From Agriotes lineatus (lineage: Eukaryota; Arthropoda; Insecta; Coleoptera; Elateridae), in contig CALNHX010005274.1 of NCBI GenBank assembly GCA_940337035.1, forward strand, positions 1-64,000: 64,000 bases of DNA, in the 5' to 3' direction. Each line of letters starts with the position of its first letter. Positions within the stretch are counted from its first letter, which is position 1. Positions 9,437 to 21,542 of this stretch are shown here, one piece after another. The notes beneath the pieces are model-generated. The model ran no database searches and had not been told where the DNA came from. It saw only the letters and a list, made by a program, of their open reading frames with translations. The position numbers and the translations under genes are program-made.

Positions 9437-9885
9437 AGTAATATAACAAGGGCGAGACATATTTACCAATAATTTTGCACGCGCCAAGGGTCGAGTGATG
9501 GTTGCAATAAAAACTGCCTTGAGAGTTGGCTGAGGGCAGTTTTTCAGAGTAACCGACACGATGACTCTTGGCGCGGGCTACATTACATATAAGTATGTCG
9601 CCGCATTGATATTTTGAAGATTATTACACAAAACCCCTAACTTATACGAATTATGTTGTAAAATTGACCTAATAACGCTAAAAAAACTTGCTTGCATCTT
9701 GAAATTGTGACACCATCCACTGATTTGATAATCATCTCTAGAGCGCTTCTTAGGTAATCAGTTTGGGATTAGTTAATTTTCAAAGAAATGCATGGTTCTC
9801 ATTGGATGATATCAGTCATGTGACAGTTGAGTGTAATAATCAGTAGTAATATAACAAGAGCGAAACATACTTACCGATAATTTTT
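9437..9885. repeat. 40-bp direct repeat pair around an imperfect palindrome
   Basis: GTAATATAACAAGGGCGAGA with about 20 further bases at 9437-9477 recurs as GTAATATAACAAGAGCGAAA at 9845-9885. Just inside the left copy (9478-9580) the sequence folds back: CGCGCCAAGGGTCG...AAAAACTGCC against GGCAGTTTTT...CTCTTGGCGCG. This is probably a small foldback element plus duplicated flank. Confidence 0.5.
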
Positions 9886-10342
9886 TAAACCACTGAATTG
9901 CTAATGATGAACCTTCAATTACTCTTAAAAATAATAAGACCTACAGCCGTCACATTGACAAATAGAAAGAGCCAAAATTTAAAACGGGCTAAGAGAATAT
10001 TTGAATGTGATCCACGAACTAAAATAAAAAGATGGCTTAACGCCTGTGCTGTTTAATCTAGTACTATAGCATGTATTAAAACAATCTGTAACGGGGTTTT
10101 TTTACGACCGACCAGAAAATATATAGTTTCTGGAGAATTTTTGGCCAGAAAGTATCGTTTTGCCGGTCAAGATCGGAAAACGGGCATCAGCGATCGGTGA
10201 AAGCTTCTGCCGGTCACAAATTTGTGTTATTGTTTGGATAAGTCAAATAATATATACTAATGTCATAATTTTTTTGAGTTTTCGAAAGTGAATTCGCAAG
10301 TTTGAAAGTATGGACGCGGATGTCGTAAACAAATATTGCACG

Positions 10343-10452
10343 ATACATGACCGGAAAGTGTTTTGCAGGTCTCCCCAAGCTTCGCGGGCTCGCCTTCGGC
10401 TAGCCCTGAAATCTACTTGGTTCGACCTGTAAAACACTATTTTCTGGTCTTG
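10343..10452. repeat. Hairpin module with CTCGCCTTCGGCTAG core
   Basis: The outer arms are GACCGGAAAGTGTTTTGCAGG and CCTGTAAAACACTATTTTCTGGTC (interrupted by a few bases). The inner core GGGCTCGCCTTCGGCTAGCCC is a stem with a TTC-centred loop. It has the same design as the modules at 1955-2070, 32222-32292 and 55595-55665, but the arm sequences are unrelated. Confidence 0.55.
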
Positions 10453-10849
10453 TAACGTAAATTACTATTACACGAAACTTCTAACACACGTGCAGTTTTC
10501 ATCGTTTGCTGCAAATTGCTGTCTGCAATTACTACTTTTCTTCTCGCTTGCTGCACATTTCTGTCTCTTTTCCGACATTCACCTTGCAGGCAAATGATTA
10601 CTATGTCCTCCGAAAAGGTGCGATAGTTAAAAAAACAGAACATAGCCTTAATAAAAAGAAGAGGTAACTGTTGGATCTTTAAAATGCCTATTTTTGTGAC
10701 GGATAAAAAGCCTGAGCTGTGTGCAAAATATTACTTTTATTTAACTAGTAGTTCTCGAGTTCAAGCAAACATAGGCAACATTTTACTTTTTTGAGGTGCT
10801 TACCCTGTATATCTGGACCGAAAATATACTCGGTTTTGAGCAAGGTAGT

Positions 10850-11075
10850 AACCTAAACAAATAGTTTTTGAGTTATAGCACAAACAGACAGAGCGACAGA
10901 CATGCCGACCGACAGGTACACAGACCGACGGGCGAACAGACAGACGGTTAAAATTGAAGAAAGATGTTCTTTATCATTTAGGGATCCTGAACCTTGAAGA
11001 TCTGCAAAAATCTCAAGAGATGATTTTTAACGATTACAATACTTCGTTCGTTTTAGAAGAGGGAAGTAAAAATAA
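10850..11075 (+). repeat. Dispersed repeat with CAGA-rich centre
   Basis: The left part, AAATAGTTTTTGAGTTATA (10859-10877), precedes a degenerate (GACA/GACC)n tract. The right part runs from TTTAGGGATCCTGAACC to GAGGGAAGTAAAAA. The same two halves recur at 42430-42590 and 44737-44837, where they are separated by about 2.1 kb. The element class is unknown; it shows no coding capacity. Confidence 0.6.
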
Positions 11076-11104
11076 AAGGACACACGTTTTTCTTTTAGTC
11101 AAGT

Positions 11105-11250
11105 CCAAAAGCGGCATATGTAGATGATGTTAATGTTCCAGAAATATCAAAGGTAGTAACAATGAAAACGTACAGAAAAATAGAAACAGCAGCCAAGGAA
11201 GTGCGATATAGAGTCAACGAAGGTAAAGGAAATTGCTAAAATAAATAAGA
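11105..11250 (+). pseudogene. LINE reverse transcriptase fragment
   Basis: AYVDDVNV (the catalytic YXDD box of reverse transcriptase) is followed about 20 residues later by KIETAAKEVRYRVNEGK, which matches the helix after the catalytic site in RTE-like LINEs. The frame ends soon after. The plus-strand fragment at 13730-14140 carries the next part of such a protein, so both may be halves of one LINE split by later insertions, including the MULE element at 12088. Confidence 0.5.
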
Positions 11251-12087
11251 AGTAATAGAAGACTGAAATGGGATTTGTCCCAGCTACAATCAACCTCAAC
11301 AACAATAATTTATATTTTCTCAATACACAGCCAATTTCTATGTTTATGTCTCATGTAATATGCCACTAAAAACCAGTTCTGTTGATCAGTTGATCAAAAG
11401 ACGCGGAAATGATTCATTACCTACGCGAACGCCGAAAGGGGAACAGTGATGGCGTCACTAAACTGGACCAACACTTAATTAAAAGTGAATTGCAGTGCGG
11501 GGTGTCCAAACCACACCTCATCTTCAAGATCTGGAGCTCCCCGCCAAATCCCATCGTAGTTTTGCCCAAAAAGGTACAGGGTACCTATAAGTTTATAGCC
11601 TCACCAGCAGTAGTTACAACATTCCGGAGGTCAGTTCTCGTCGTCAAGTTACGTAGAGATGCCATAGCTGAGTGCGGCAATTAATAAAGGAGGATTCCAA
11701 CGCAGAGACTTTCTGAGTGTGGTTACAAGAATCCTGGCGATCTGTGACGTCAAGCATCCTATTCATCGCTGCAATTTTGAATTACATATGCGAAGTTTGA
11801 TAAAATACCGATCCAGGGCCGGCGCTCAGGAAGGGCGTCTTTACTGCTATTTGAAATTTGCTTCTAGTAATAATAATGTATGCCCGTAGTAGTTGTATAA
11901 TGCTAGTTACTCTAACCTGTAAGCTCGCTTAGAATCAAGCTATATTGCCTGTAATTTGCATGTTTTTAATTAGCATTGTTTGGGTAGCCAATAGTTTTGA
12001 GTTATAGTAAGTCGGATTCCAAAACTTTGTAGCATTGGTGTATCCCAATCCACAAACTTACTTAAATGTAAGATATTTCTTGTTATG

Positions 12088-13591
12088 CGGAGCTGGACAT
12101 TTGGGCGCGGCCGTTTGGGCGTGGCCGTTCGGGCGCGGCAGTTTGGGCGCGAAGACACTTGGGCGCGAAGACACTTGGGCGCAGAGCCACTTGGACGCGA
12201 GACATTTGGGCGCGAGGAAATTAATTAACGTATATTAGTATTAGCTAGCTTTACTATTCATAGGTCTGAAAATTTACTTTAAATAACGAAAATTACCTAA
12301 AGCACGTCCAAGGAGGTGGCGGGCGGCAAAATTTAGTATAGAAATATTAATTGTAAAAAATTAGAAATTTATTAATGCAAGTAGATTCGACGAAAACGAT
12401 TTACAAATTTTAACTTTCCGGTAAAGACTAACAATTTTTTTGCGGAGATTTATTACATTAAAATAATACGTAACAAGGATAAATGAATAGAGATTGGGTA
12501 CAAACAGAGCTATTGATGAAGCATCCAACCATTTGGAGATTCGTCGACAGCCTGAAAACTGTTCAACGAGGGAGAGATGTTGCTTATGAACAGTTACTTG
12601 CGGGAAATGAGCCCACTGAAAAAAAAACAAAAATTTATCCAGGCTGATATAAAATAAAAAATTTGGTTGAAGATTATAATAATCAATATAATCATGTAGA
12701 CGGCGTAAACAATAGGGACATTCTAGAATTTTTAAGGGGCATTTCGTACAATTATGAAATAAATGCGTAGATGCTTCTTGTTTATATTTTAAAAAATTGT
12801 ATATATTTACTTTAAGAATAATATGTTTTATAATGGTAAAAATGTCAAAAATAAATTTTGATTACTAAAATTAATCTTTTTATATTATTATTTATTATTA
12901 TTCTTATTTCTGCTCTTATCTTCAGTTAGTCGGTTCATAACATAAGGAAAATAATTGATTACTTTAAAATTTAAAGTTTATTGTTAAGTATTATCATTAT
13001 AAACAAAACTCGAAGTCGGCTAGTTTCGGTCAAAACATAACACATATTAGAAACATATTAAACATTAGAACCATCAATCGATTAAATATAGCACAGCATT
13101 ATTCATTTACCAGTACAATAAATATATTTCTATTTAAAATTATTTTCAACACCTATATATAATCTATTTCCATCTTTATTTCAATTCAGAATTATTATTT
13201 CATATCTAACATAGGTACTGCCTTTTCTATGTATTCAGAATTATTTCAAAACTAATCTAATATTCTACCTTCTTTATTTCTATTCGGATTTATTTCAAAA
13301 TTTATCTAATATAGGTACATACTACCACCTTATTTAAAATTAATCTCATAACGGTTTCAATAAATAATTGGATTATTCTTTTAATATTGTTTGATTAATT
13401 ACATTAACTTCTCAGGATAAATAATGGTTTAATATGTGTTTGTTTATTTATGCCAAATTAAAATTATTCACACTTAATGTGTTCCTAAATCCTATTGTTG
13501 ACCCCTTCTCGCGCCCAAGTGTCTCGCGCCCAAGTGTCTCGCGCCCAAGTGTCCCCGCGCCCAAACGGCCGCGCCCAAATGTCCTAGACCG
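12088..13591 (+). mobile_element. MULE derivative with minisatellite terminal inverted repeats
   Basis: Both ends start CGG, then four bases, then GGACATTTGGGCGCGGCC. They continue as inverted arrays of a TTGGGCGCGAGACAC-type unit (about 12094-12218 and 13505-13585). Immediately outside lies the same 9-bp sequence CTTGTTATG (12079-12087 and 13592-13600). A 9-bp target duplication is diagnostic for Mutator-like elements, and a MULE-type C-terminal coding scrap lies at 12485-12636. Most of the interior is AT-rich and non-coding, so this is a non-autonomous deletion derivative. Confidence 0.85.
12485..12636 (+). pseudogene. C-terminal scrap of a MULE transposase
   Basis: The plus strand reads NRDWVQTELLMKHPTIWRF, then VDSLKTVQRGRDVAYEQLLAG. 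This pattern (HPxIWxFI...LK..Q.....YEQ...G) is seen at the C terminus of insect MULE transposases. The catalytic DDE region and zinc finger are absent. It sits near the left end of the element at 12088-13591, consistent with the element's boundaries. The family call depends on a short match. Confidence 0.5.
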
Positions 13592-13729
13592 CTTGTTATG
13601 ACCTGAGCTAACTGACAAAAATGGGCAATAACTGTACAAATTAACACACGGAGTTATCAAACGCCTTATTTCAAAACGATTTGTAACGGTAGGTTCGAAC
13701 CACAGCAGGACTTAAGAAACAGCGTTGCA

Positions 13730-14140
13730 AGACACAACAAAGTATCACAATGGAAAAACAAAAATTTTAAATAACTGGGCTCTAAAATCAACAACAAAAC
13801 TGACGGAATGCATAAAATACAAAATAGTCAAGTCAGCAAACAAAGCTTATTTTAGTTTGAGGAACTAATAAAATCCTAAAATGTTTACAAGGAAGCAAAA
13901 CTTAAATTATATAAAATGATCATACCACCAGTCCTTGCATGCGGAGGGAAGATAAAATACAAAAAGATTGATCGATGCATTGGAGAGAAAGATTGTACAT
14001 CAAGTTTAGGGGCCAATTAAAAAACTAAGACTGAAGAATAATATAATAATTGTGAGCTACTAACGAAATGTTAAAGAACCCAAAAATAACAACGTATACT
14101 AAACTCAAAGGACCGTGCATGATACATTTTCCGAATGTCA
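13730..14140 (+). pseudogene. LINE C-terminal fragment
   Basis: LYKEAKLKLYKMIIPPVLACG resembles the 'KLRLYKTLIRPVLLYG' segment of RTE-like LINEs. It is followed by LIDALERKIVHQV and GPIKKLRLKNNIIIVSY, matching 'FERKILRRIYGPI...RYN.EL'. Frameshifts and a stop interrupt it. It starts shortly after the right end of the MULE element, which fits the same LINE continuing from 11105-11250. Confidence 0.6.
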
Positions 14141-15529
14141 GAGAACCCGATATCAAAAAATGTATCCAACCCAAGTAACAATTTAAATGCTATTTAGCAT
14201 GGTTCTTATTTTATGGAGGTTTTATAAAGGATGTTTCTAGATTACTAATTAGTTTTAAATTTGGTTTATTGAAAGCTAAGTATATTTCTAGAGTATAAAT
14301 ATTTATTAAAAAGCCTTGTAGTGTACTTTAAAACTGAATCATAAAGCCTTTTGCTCTTTCTCTAGTTATAGTTTTGTAGAAGTTTTATTATTACTGTTCA
14401 CTGTACTTTATAAAACTCTCTGCTTTTGATACAACATTCGACGACAAATTTGCTTTAATCATGTAGGTATAAACTTGTTATGTCTTAAAACTGTTTTAAA
14501 AATGATTTACAAAATACTCTTGTAGGTATCCTAACTCCTATTTTAAAACCTTTTACACTTAAGAAATTGCAACCTTGTTAACGGCACAATAAAGCAAGAA
14601 TGTGTGTATTAGATGCTTCTCAAGTCTAAATAAAACTAAAAGATCTTAAAAAGTTAGGTTATGAAAGTGGCAAGCGTTAGTGGCTACATACTGCAAAGTG
14701 TATAAAATCATGTCACAATTAGAAGCTATGGGTAACTGGAAAAAAATAAAAAATAGTGGCTTCTTTTTTACTTCCTTTTACGATAAAGGAATTGGATTCA
14801 CCCCAAAAATTCCAAATTGAGTTTTTAACAGATCTTCACGTTTTAGAGTCCCCTGAACCCAAAGAACATGTTTTTGTTCATTGGTCTGCCTGTGAACAGA
14901 ATATCTCAAAAACGAAAAGAGGCATGGGGTTGAAACTTCATATATAAGTTTTGTGTACTATGTAGATGTGACCGAAAGCTTTTCAAGAAAATCGCACAAC
15001 CGGAAGTAGGTGTTTACTCATGTGATTTTTCGGCTTTTTTCAATTTTTCCAAAAACGGATAGAACGATTTTTTTCAAACTTTTATTCCATTTTGAATGTG
15101 TATTAATGTGAGATAGGTGATTTTCCAGTTAAATATTTCTAACAATTTTTTCTATTTTTTTTATTAACTCCTATTTTAAATAGAACACCCGGTATGTTAT
15201 TACATTTTTTAATTAAGCTTAAAATTTTAGAGAAAATTTGTCTCTTCAACTAACACTCTATTTTGTACCGTTTTTTGTAGATTTTGTAATTTTTGAAAAA
15301 TTTTGACAAATGTTTATAAATTAAAAATCAAATTTTTGGCTAATTATAAGATCACTGTAAAAGGAAATTGTGTGAGCGTATCACACCAGATTTTCTGTAT
15401 CAGAATGTTGCTCCATTAATCTAAGTTGATCTTCATTTAAACAAATCATTTTATCCCAGGTAGCATTAGGCTGTGCATTCTCTTGGTGGCTTAATTTGTC
15501 AGCAAGTCTGCTAGGTTGATTAGGTCAAT

Positions 15530-15616
15530 TAATACCCCATTTTCTTCCCATATTGATGGGACAATCGATAAACAAACTTCGCCGTATTCAATGGTTTGCA
15601 CAATTTTAAACGGCAT
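15530..15616 (-). pseudogene. Fragment resembling DUF4806-type proteins
   Basis: The minus strand reads MPFKIVQTIEYGEVCLSIVP, then SIWEENG. This resembles the N-terminal F.VVQ...G.V..VP..W motif common in multi-copy insect proteins with DUF4806. The similarity ends after about 30 residues and stops follow. It could be a chance match. Confidence 0.25.
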
Positions 15617-15904
15617 GGTCTCGAACACAAACCGCTTATAAATGTTGATCTAAGTTGTTTACCACACACAGGCAAAGACTAGTAAATGATTTTTATTGGT
15701 TAGGTAGAATTTTAGGCGGCAAATATGGGTAACAATCATAAAGCCACATTAAAACTAATCAATTTTGTGACAGTTCTGACATAAAACGGTTGAGTTTTAA
15801 AAGAATGATACGCCTTTAATGAAATCCAAACTGTTTTATGTAGGCCTACAGGACCTTATAGCTAACTACATGGAGTCTAAGTATTCTTATTCAAATACTT
15901 ATTG

Positions 15905-17160
15905 ACTTATTACTTTCCCATACCCATAGGTATAGGGAAGTCTTGGAATCATGAAAATTTTGGAAATCGAGATTTTCACAGAAATATCCGTTTTGGGCCT
16001 CTAGGAAACCAAAAAAGTGGTTTTTAAAAAATGTCTGTCTGTGTGTGGGTGTGTGGGTGGGTGACGCTCCTACAGCCGAAAGTATTGCTCCGATTTTGAT
16101 GCGCTTTGGAATGCGGGGGTGTATCGAAAATGCATCGACAAAATAAGCTTTTAAAAAAAATCCGAAACCGGAAGCGGAAGTTACGCATGTTTTTTTGGTA
16201 TCACTGTTTTCGTGATTAAAATTTTGAAAATTTTATCGCGGATAACGATAGAGGGTTATAAGACAAATCTGCTAGTTTTTTGCCGAACTCGCTAGGTTTA
16301 AAATGAAGGGCGCTATGATTTTTTGAAAATTTTGAGTTTAACGCCCTATTACTCAAAAACGGATGAATCGATTCAATTGATTTCTTTTCTGAATAGTATA
16401 TGAAGGCTAACATGAGGTGATATAAAAAGTGTTTTGAAAAATATTAAGGGGCCTAAATTACAAATTTTCAAAATTTTGGAAATTTTCTAAAAATTATTTC
16501 TCAAAAACTGCCCACAGGAATTTGTTTAAACTTCATACACTGATAGACCCCAAAAAGGGCTATCGATCTGTTTTTTAAAGAATCTCATGAATTATCTGTG
16601 GCGCCCTCTACGAAGCTTTGAAGTTTGAAAATTTAAACCCCTTTAATTAATAAACAAAACAAGATAGGTAGCTGGGGTTTCCACTGAATTGCTCAGTGCA
16701 TAATGGAGCATATGAATATGCAAAAAAATATTACACTCGTGCATATATGTAAGCGCACCGGCCCCCTCCTCCCACTATTTTTGAAAAATATTTTTTTTAT
16801 TCTAACGGTTGTTATATTTTTGCGTCAAAGAATTTTTTTCCTCGAAAATAAAAAAATCGATTTAGTATGCCCTAGAAAATATAATTTCCAGGTACTTAGA
16901 AACTTTCACCTCGGTGCTACAGCCGTTTTGAGGAAAATAATACATAAACTAGCACAGTGGCGGCTTGTCCACTTGGCGCCATCTACAGAAGCTCGGTGGT
17001 CATGTTTTGAACTACACATTCTTTTATATTTACCCGCAATTTACGTGAAAGTGTAAACGCTTATCACGGTGAAGACGTGAGTCATCGAGTTAAAATTTTG
17101 ATATGTTGTAAAGACTGTTGAATAAAGACGATATGAACAGTTTCCAGTATGGGAAAGTCC
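15905..17160. repeat. Dispersed repeat with CTTTCCCATA / TATGGGAAAG ends and GT-rich tract
   Basis: The left end, ACTTTCCCATACCCATAGG, is partly mirrored by AGTATGGGAAAGTCC near 17143. Inside lies GTCTGTCTGTGTGTGGGTG with related simple sequence (16033-16062), and then text of the kind widely repeated in arthropod genomes (GCTCCGATTTTGATGCGC). A 117-codon frame at 16703 has no recognisable domain and is not annotated. Confidence 0.4.
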
Positions 17161-17872
17161 AGGGAGGTAGTCACGTCCACTTTTTACTTGTATTGGAATT
17201 AAGCATCTTAAGAAATATTTAACTAAAGAATAACGGTTTTATACCCAAAGCGGCCATTTTCCAACGTGTTCTATTTTAACAATGGATCAACCATTTTGAG
17301 CAATGTTTTGGGAAAACGCATTTCTCACATCGATTACACTCATTTTTATGTAAAAACGTAGCTTTATTGCATACGAGATATATTAATGCAGTTTTATAAC
17401 ATTTATAAACAAAATATTGTTAGTTTTAAAATAAATAGTTTTTTATAAAATGTATAAATCTTAAACATTTTTGCGGGGGATGGTAAAATGTATGGCTATT
17501 TATAAAAAATTCATCAGTAAACTGTTTGTCGTTTAAAAATTTTGAGAATACATAACACATTTAGCCAGTTTGTATAAAAAGTGTAAAACTTTTAAGAGAT
17601 ATGGCTTCTATTAAGTGCGAAGCAATTTTTGCTTTACCGTAGGCAATAATAACTTAAAATGATCTGGGAATTAATCACTTAAAATAAAATAGTTTAATAT
17701 ATATCACTAATCAAGAGTAAATTAGCTATAAGCATAGAATCATTAAGAATGTTATGCAACCTATCATCACGACCAAATACTCTTATTATAAGTTTTATTA
17801 AGCTCTCCAAGCTAACACCGAGAGTAACCAATTAAAGTATTTATAAGTAGAATAGGTTGTATAATAGATTTA

Positions 17873-18060
17873 CAGCCAGTCTTATAAAGGCTACTAATCT
17901 GACGTTAACTTTAATTCGCTGTTAAAATAAACAAAAGCGCATCAAAATTTGTTTACTAATGAATGAAATGTCATAAGCACTGACCTTTTGATGCGCTTTT
18001 GTTTGTTTTAACAGCGAATTATAGTTAACATCAGATTAGTGGCCTTTATAAGACTGGCTG
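17873..18060. mobile_element. Harbinger-like palindromic MITE
   Basis: CAGCCAGTCTTATAAAGGC at the left is the reverse complement of GCCTTTATAAGACTGGCTG at the right. The arms continue inward for about 75 bp (AGCGAATT, AAACAAAAGCGCATC). The flanks are TTA on both sides (17870-17872, 18061-18063), the 3-bp target duplication of PIF/Harbinger elements. The total length is 188 bp and there is no coding capacity. Confidence 0.8.
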
Positions 18061-18239
18061 TTAAACTATTAGCTTTGACAATCTCTTGCAGAACGTCATT
18101 ACTTGTGGGCCCTTTTTGGGTTTATTAGACTCTTAGGTTTACTGTCTCAGCAATATAGATTTATGAATGGTTTTATAAATGGTGCTTATGGAAGGCCTGT
18201 AGTTTAATAAAAAACTTAAATTGTTACTTGGGAAAAAAT

Positions 18240-20750
18240 CATGAAAGGGGTGCAATCGATGGAAATATTAGATAACAACGAATTTAAAAGACTTACTGCC
18301 ATTCAATGACTAGAAAAAATGGCTCTGAACCGGATTATTTGCAAGAAGAAAATTGATTTGAACAGTAGTGCCATCGGATAAATTACAAATAGCTCTACTA
18401 AATTCGTTAGCCAAAACTCTAAGAAAACCAAACTTTATGTCCACTTAGACTTAGATACAGCTGCCGGCCGCACCTAGCTCAGCAAGACGACATTCAGCTC
18501 TTTAAGTACTTAACGTTAGTACCTATATAAGAAAATGCCGTGTGAGCGCCAACGATGTTTTTTGCCAAATTACGACAAGTCTATGCAGGTGTTCCAAAGA
18601 GAATCCGTAAACTCCAGTATCACAAAAATTTCTTGAAAGAAAAACTCCTATATGTTTCAAAATGCAGGTGTTTATTCGCAGGTAAATATTAGGCCGAAAA
18701 GATAAGAAGCACCTCATAAAACGCATACAATTAAGATTTACACATTTACAGTACAGCGATTTCATTTATCACACACATTAAAATAAGACTCAAAGGTACA
18801 ACGCAATATGGCAAGCGGTGTCTGGTTCTTGGATGGGGAAAAAACGTTTGATGCCTTCGGGTACAAAGTTCGCGAGACGAACTGTATATCCCGAGCTTAC
18901 GTCTGAAACCTAAACACCAAATGCATGAGTGAAGCTCTCAGCATCCGATCACCGGTCGCCAGTAAATGTTACATAAAGGAAAAATTTAACCTGTATGTGT
19001 GTTCCTTAGCGGGTCCCTTTCTGTGGGTTATGAAATTCACGTAGCTGTGTTGAAGCGGACCGCGACGGACAGATATTCTCAGCACGGGCAGCTAGGGACA
19101 AGATCATGGATGCTTCCACGACTAAACGCAAGAGGGGCGGGATGGAGCTCCACACTTGCGGCCACAAGACGAAAATCCCATAATAGAAAACGGAAAATTT
19201 AGATACAGCCCGATGAGAGCTTCAGTCAACTTACCCCAAAGTTATTTTGGGCACCTGCAAAAACTGGTCAGACAGAGTTGGATCCGCCGATATGGCGTGG
19301 GACAAAATTCCCTAATTAATAGGTCAGGAATGCAATAATCCGTTGGCAGTGGCCAGGGCAAATAATACACAATAACCAACTGCACGCCCATACATCCGCT
19401 AGATACTTTACAAAACGCTTAAACTGAATCCATCGCAGCATCAAAACGAGACCAGGAAGATCCGAGAACAATTGCCGACTATCACTTCACTGACTGAAAG
19501 CGAAATACAAAATCTGAACTACAGACATCAAAATTAATAGATGCCCCAACGGAGCGTAACAAGTTTCGTATAAATGTTTTTAAAATTTTCTATAGATTCT
19601 TGTAGAGCTGCCTTCACTAACTTTGAAGAAATTATTGTCAATTGAAATAATTACAGCTATGCAATTTCTTCCATTTATCCAATATGCTGAGAATCGTACT
19701 CTAGAATAACTATTTCTAATTAAGATGTTGAGAATAAATGGACGTTGATCCACAAGATACGCTTTTGTAAAAACTCTTAGAACGTTCGCTATCCTGTTAG
19801 GAATAGCCGTTTCGTAGTGCAATCGCAAAATTCGTTGTTATTAAAACATTAGAAATGGTAGATACACCTATTATGAGAAATAATAGATCTCGTACATAAA
19901 AATGTCCTTATAGATATTGTTCTGGCTCCACGTTGCGGCGCCTTTTTATATTATAATTGATTATGTTATAATGGTCTTTATGTATATAATGGTTTTATGT
20001 TATAAGAATATTTATTATTCTTTAGCTATTACGTCTGACTTTTATTATACTTTAGTTTATTTCCATTCAATTCTCTTTTAAATTAAATTTTAGTAACTCA
20101 TTTGCTCTTTTATAAATTATGGATTATCAATATTATTAAATCTCTAGCTCCGGTGGAAAACATTTACTCTTGACTAAAAACACAGGTCGGATTCGCACAT
20201 AATCTAGACTGCTTTTATTCCTGAAAATTCATTCTTTTATTTCGAGACAACTTGTATGTCTGTCGATGTCACTTCACATTACGCATATGCAAAATCAATT
20301 ACAAATACTTCCTCGTTACATGACTTGTCATTCAACAAATATCAAATAGTAAGTAGTCCTCTCTTTAAAATTACCTCACTTCACTTTTTTCTTTCAGTTT
20401 TTACATAAATACCTGTAGCCTTTCACCTGTCCATAGACCTCGATACTCTCCTTCATCAAGCCAAACGCAACCGGCAGCCTCACAGACATTTTCCAACGTC
20501 CATACAAATCCCTGCACGAACTCAATCAAACACCAGGAACCGCAAAGACTTCCCAGGCAAACACGACAAGGCACTTTTCTCCTACAGAACTGCCAAAAAC
20601 TGATTAGCAGGAAACGCCTTCCACGTCTTCCTTCCAAAATTCTCAAACCACCGACGACCTAGTATCACAACCCTCGACTAGATGCAAGTTACAAGATGTC
20701 ACTTCAATAACAAGCTCGGCAAATTAGACCTCCAGTAGATGAACAACCTG
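18240..20750. other. No recognisable gene
   Basis: Reading frames here are short (the longest is about 80 codons). I recognise no protein family, RNA or clear repeat boundary. AT-rich stretches (19930-20150) alternate with moderately GC-rich sequence (18820-19500) that could be decayed transposon. Confidence 0.5.
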
Positions 20751-20755
20751 CTATC

Positions 20756-21371
20756 TAGTGCTTCGGTTCCACGAGACTAGTCTCGGTCTCGTTTCGAAAT
20801 TCAAGACGAGACCGAGAACGAGATTTGTTAAAATTTTTGAGACCGAGACCGAGACTTGAGCGGTCTCGGTCTCGGTTTCGTCGAGAGTCTCCATTTTTGT
20901 TAACATTTTATTATTAAAAAAAATATTTATTCTAAGTTATATACGGAAAAAGGCAGTTATGTGTACTATTTGCATACCGAGGGCAAATATTCGCAGGCGC
21001 GAGAAATACATTAAAAATGCTGCACTGACTTGATTTAAAAATCGAATTGGGGGAAGTACCCACTAATGAATCACCTCATTCGCACACAATATGTTCTATT
21101 TTAAGATTTGCGATTAGTAGAACGTCATCTGCATCAGTATACAAAGCAAGGTCGAATGTTGTAACATCAAATTTTACTTTACATATCAAAATTTGTTAAG
21201 ACTCTCGTCGATACCGAGACCGAGACCGAAACCTACAAAATTTTTCGAGACCAAGACCGAGACTGAGACTTGGCATTTGAACCGAGATCGAGATCGAGAC
21301 CGCTATAGGTCTCGACTCCACGGGACCGAGACTACCCCAGTCTCGGTCTCGTCTCGACGAGAAATGCACTA
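20756..21371. mobile_element. hAT-type MITE with inverted GAGACC arrays
   Basis: The element starts TAGTGCTTCGG and ends with the complement of TAGTGCATTTC. Each end carries arrays of GAGACCGAGACC, in opposite orientation (20775-20880 and 21205-21355). Flanking 8-mers CTGCTATC (20748-20755) and CTTCTATC (21372-21379) match at 7 of 8 positions, fitting the 8-bp target duplication of hAT elements. No transposase is present. Confidence 0.75.
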
Positions 21372-21542
21372 CTTCTATCCACACCATAAGACGCTCACTC
21401 ATCTAACAGACTCGATGTAAACCATTTTCAGAAAAACCATTCCCTGCTATCCAATTCATATGATGTAATTGATTGACAATAAACTTAGTTAGGCATCCAA
21501 TTCCAGAAATTACTTTTGTAGATTATAACTGTATTACATAAG

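Larger units (their letters stand above)
14170..18232. mobile_element. Possible 4-kb element with 17-bp perfect terminal inverted repeats
   Basis: CCCAAGTAACAATTTAA at 14170-14186 is matched exactly by its reverse complement at 18216-18232. Both subterminal regions are rich in TTTATAAA-type words. No transposase was recognised inside, and no target duplication could be assigned. The interior contains a further dispersed repeat (15905-17160) and a Harbinger-like MITE (17873-18060). Confidence 0.35.

Noticed and set aside
16703..17056. 117-codon plus-strand frame with hydrophobic start
   Set aside because: It lies in a dispersed repeat, has no domain, and the hydrophobic residues follow from T-rich DNA.
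19010..19340. Possible LINE C-terminal segment (SYFGHLQKLVRQ)
   Set aside because: The similarity is limited to a few residues and no neighbouring LINE blocks are present.
20401..20646. 81-codon minus-strand frame
   Set aside because: Compositionally biased (Gly, Trp, Cys), no family similarity, not supported by context.
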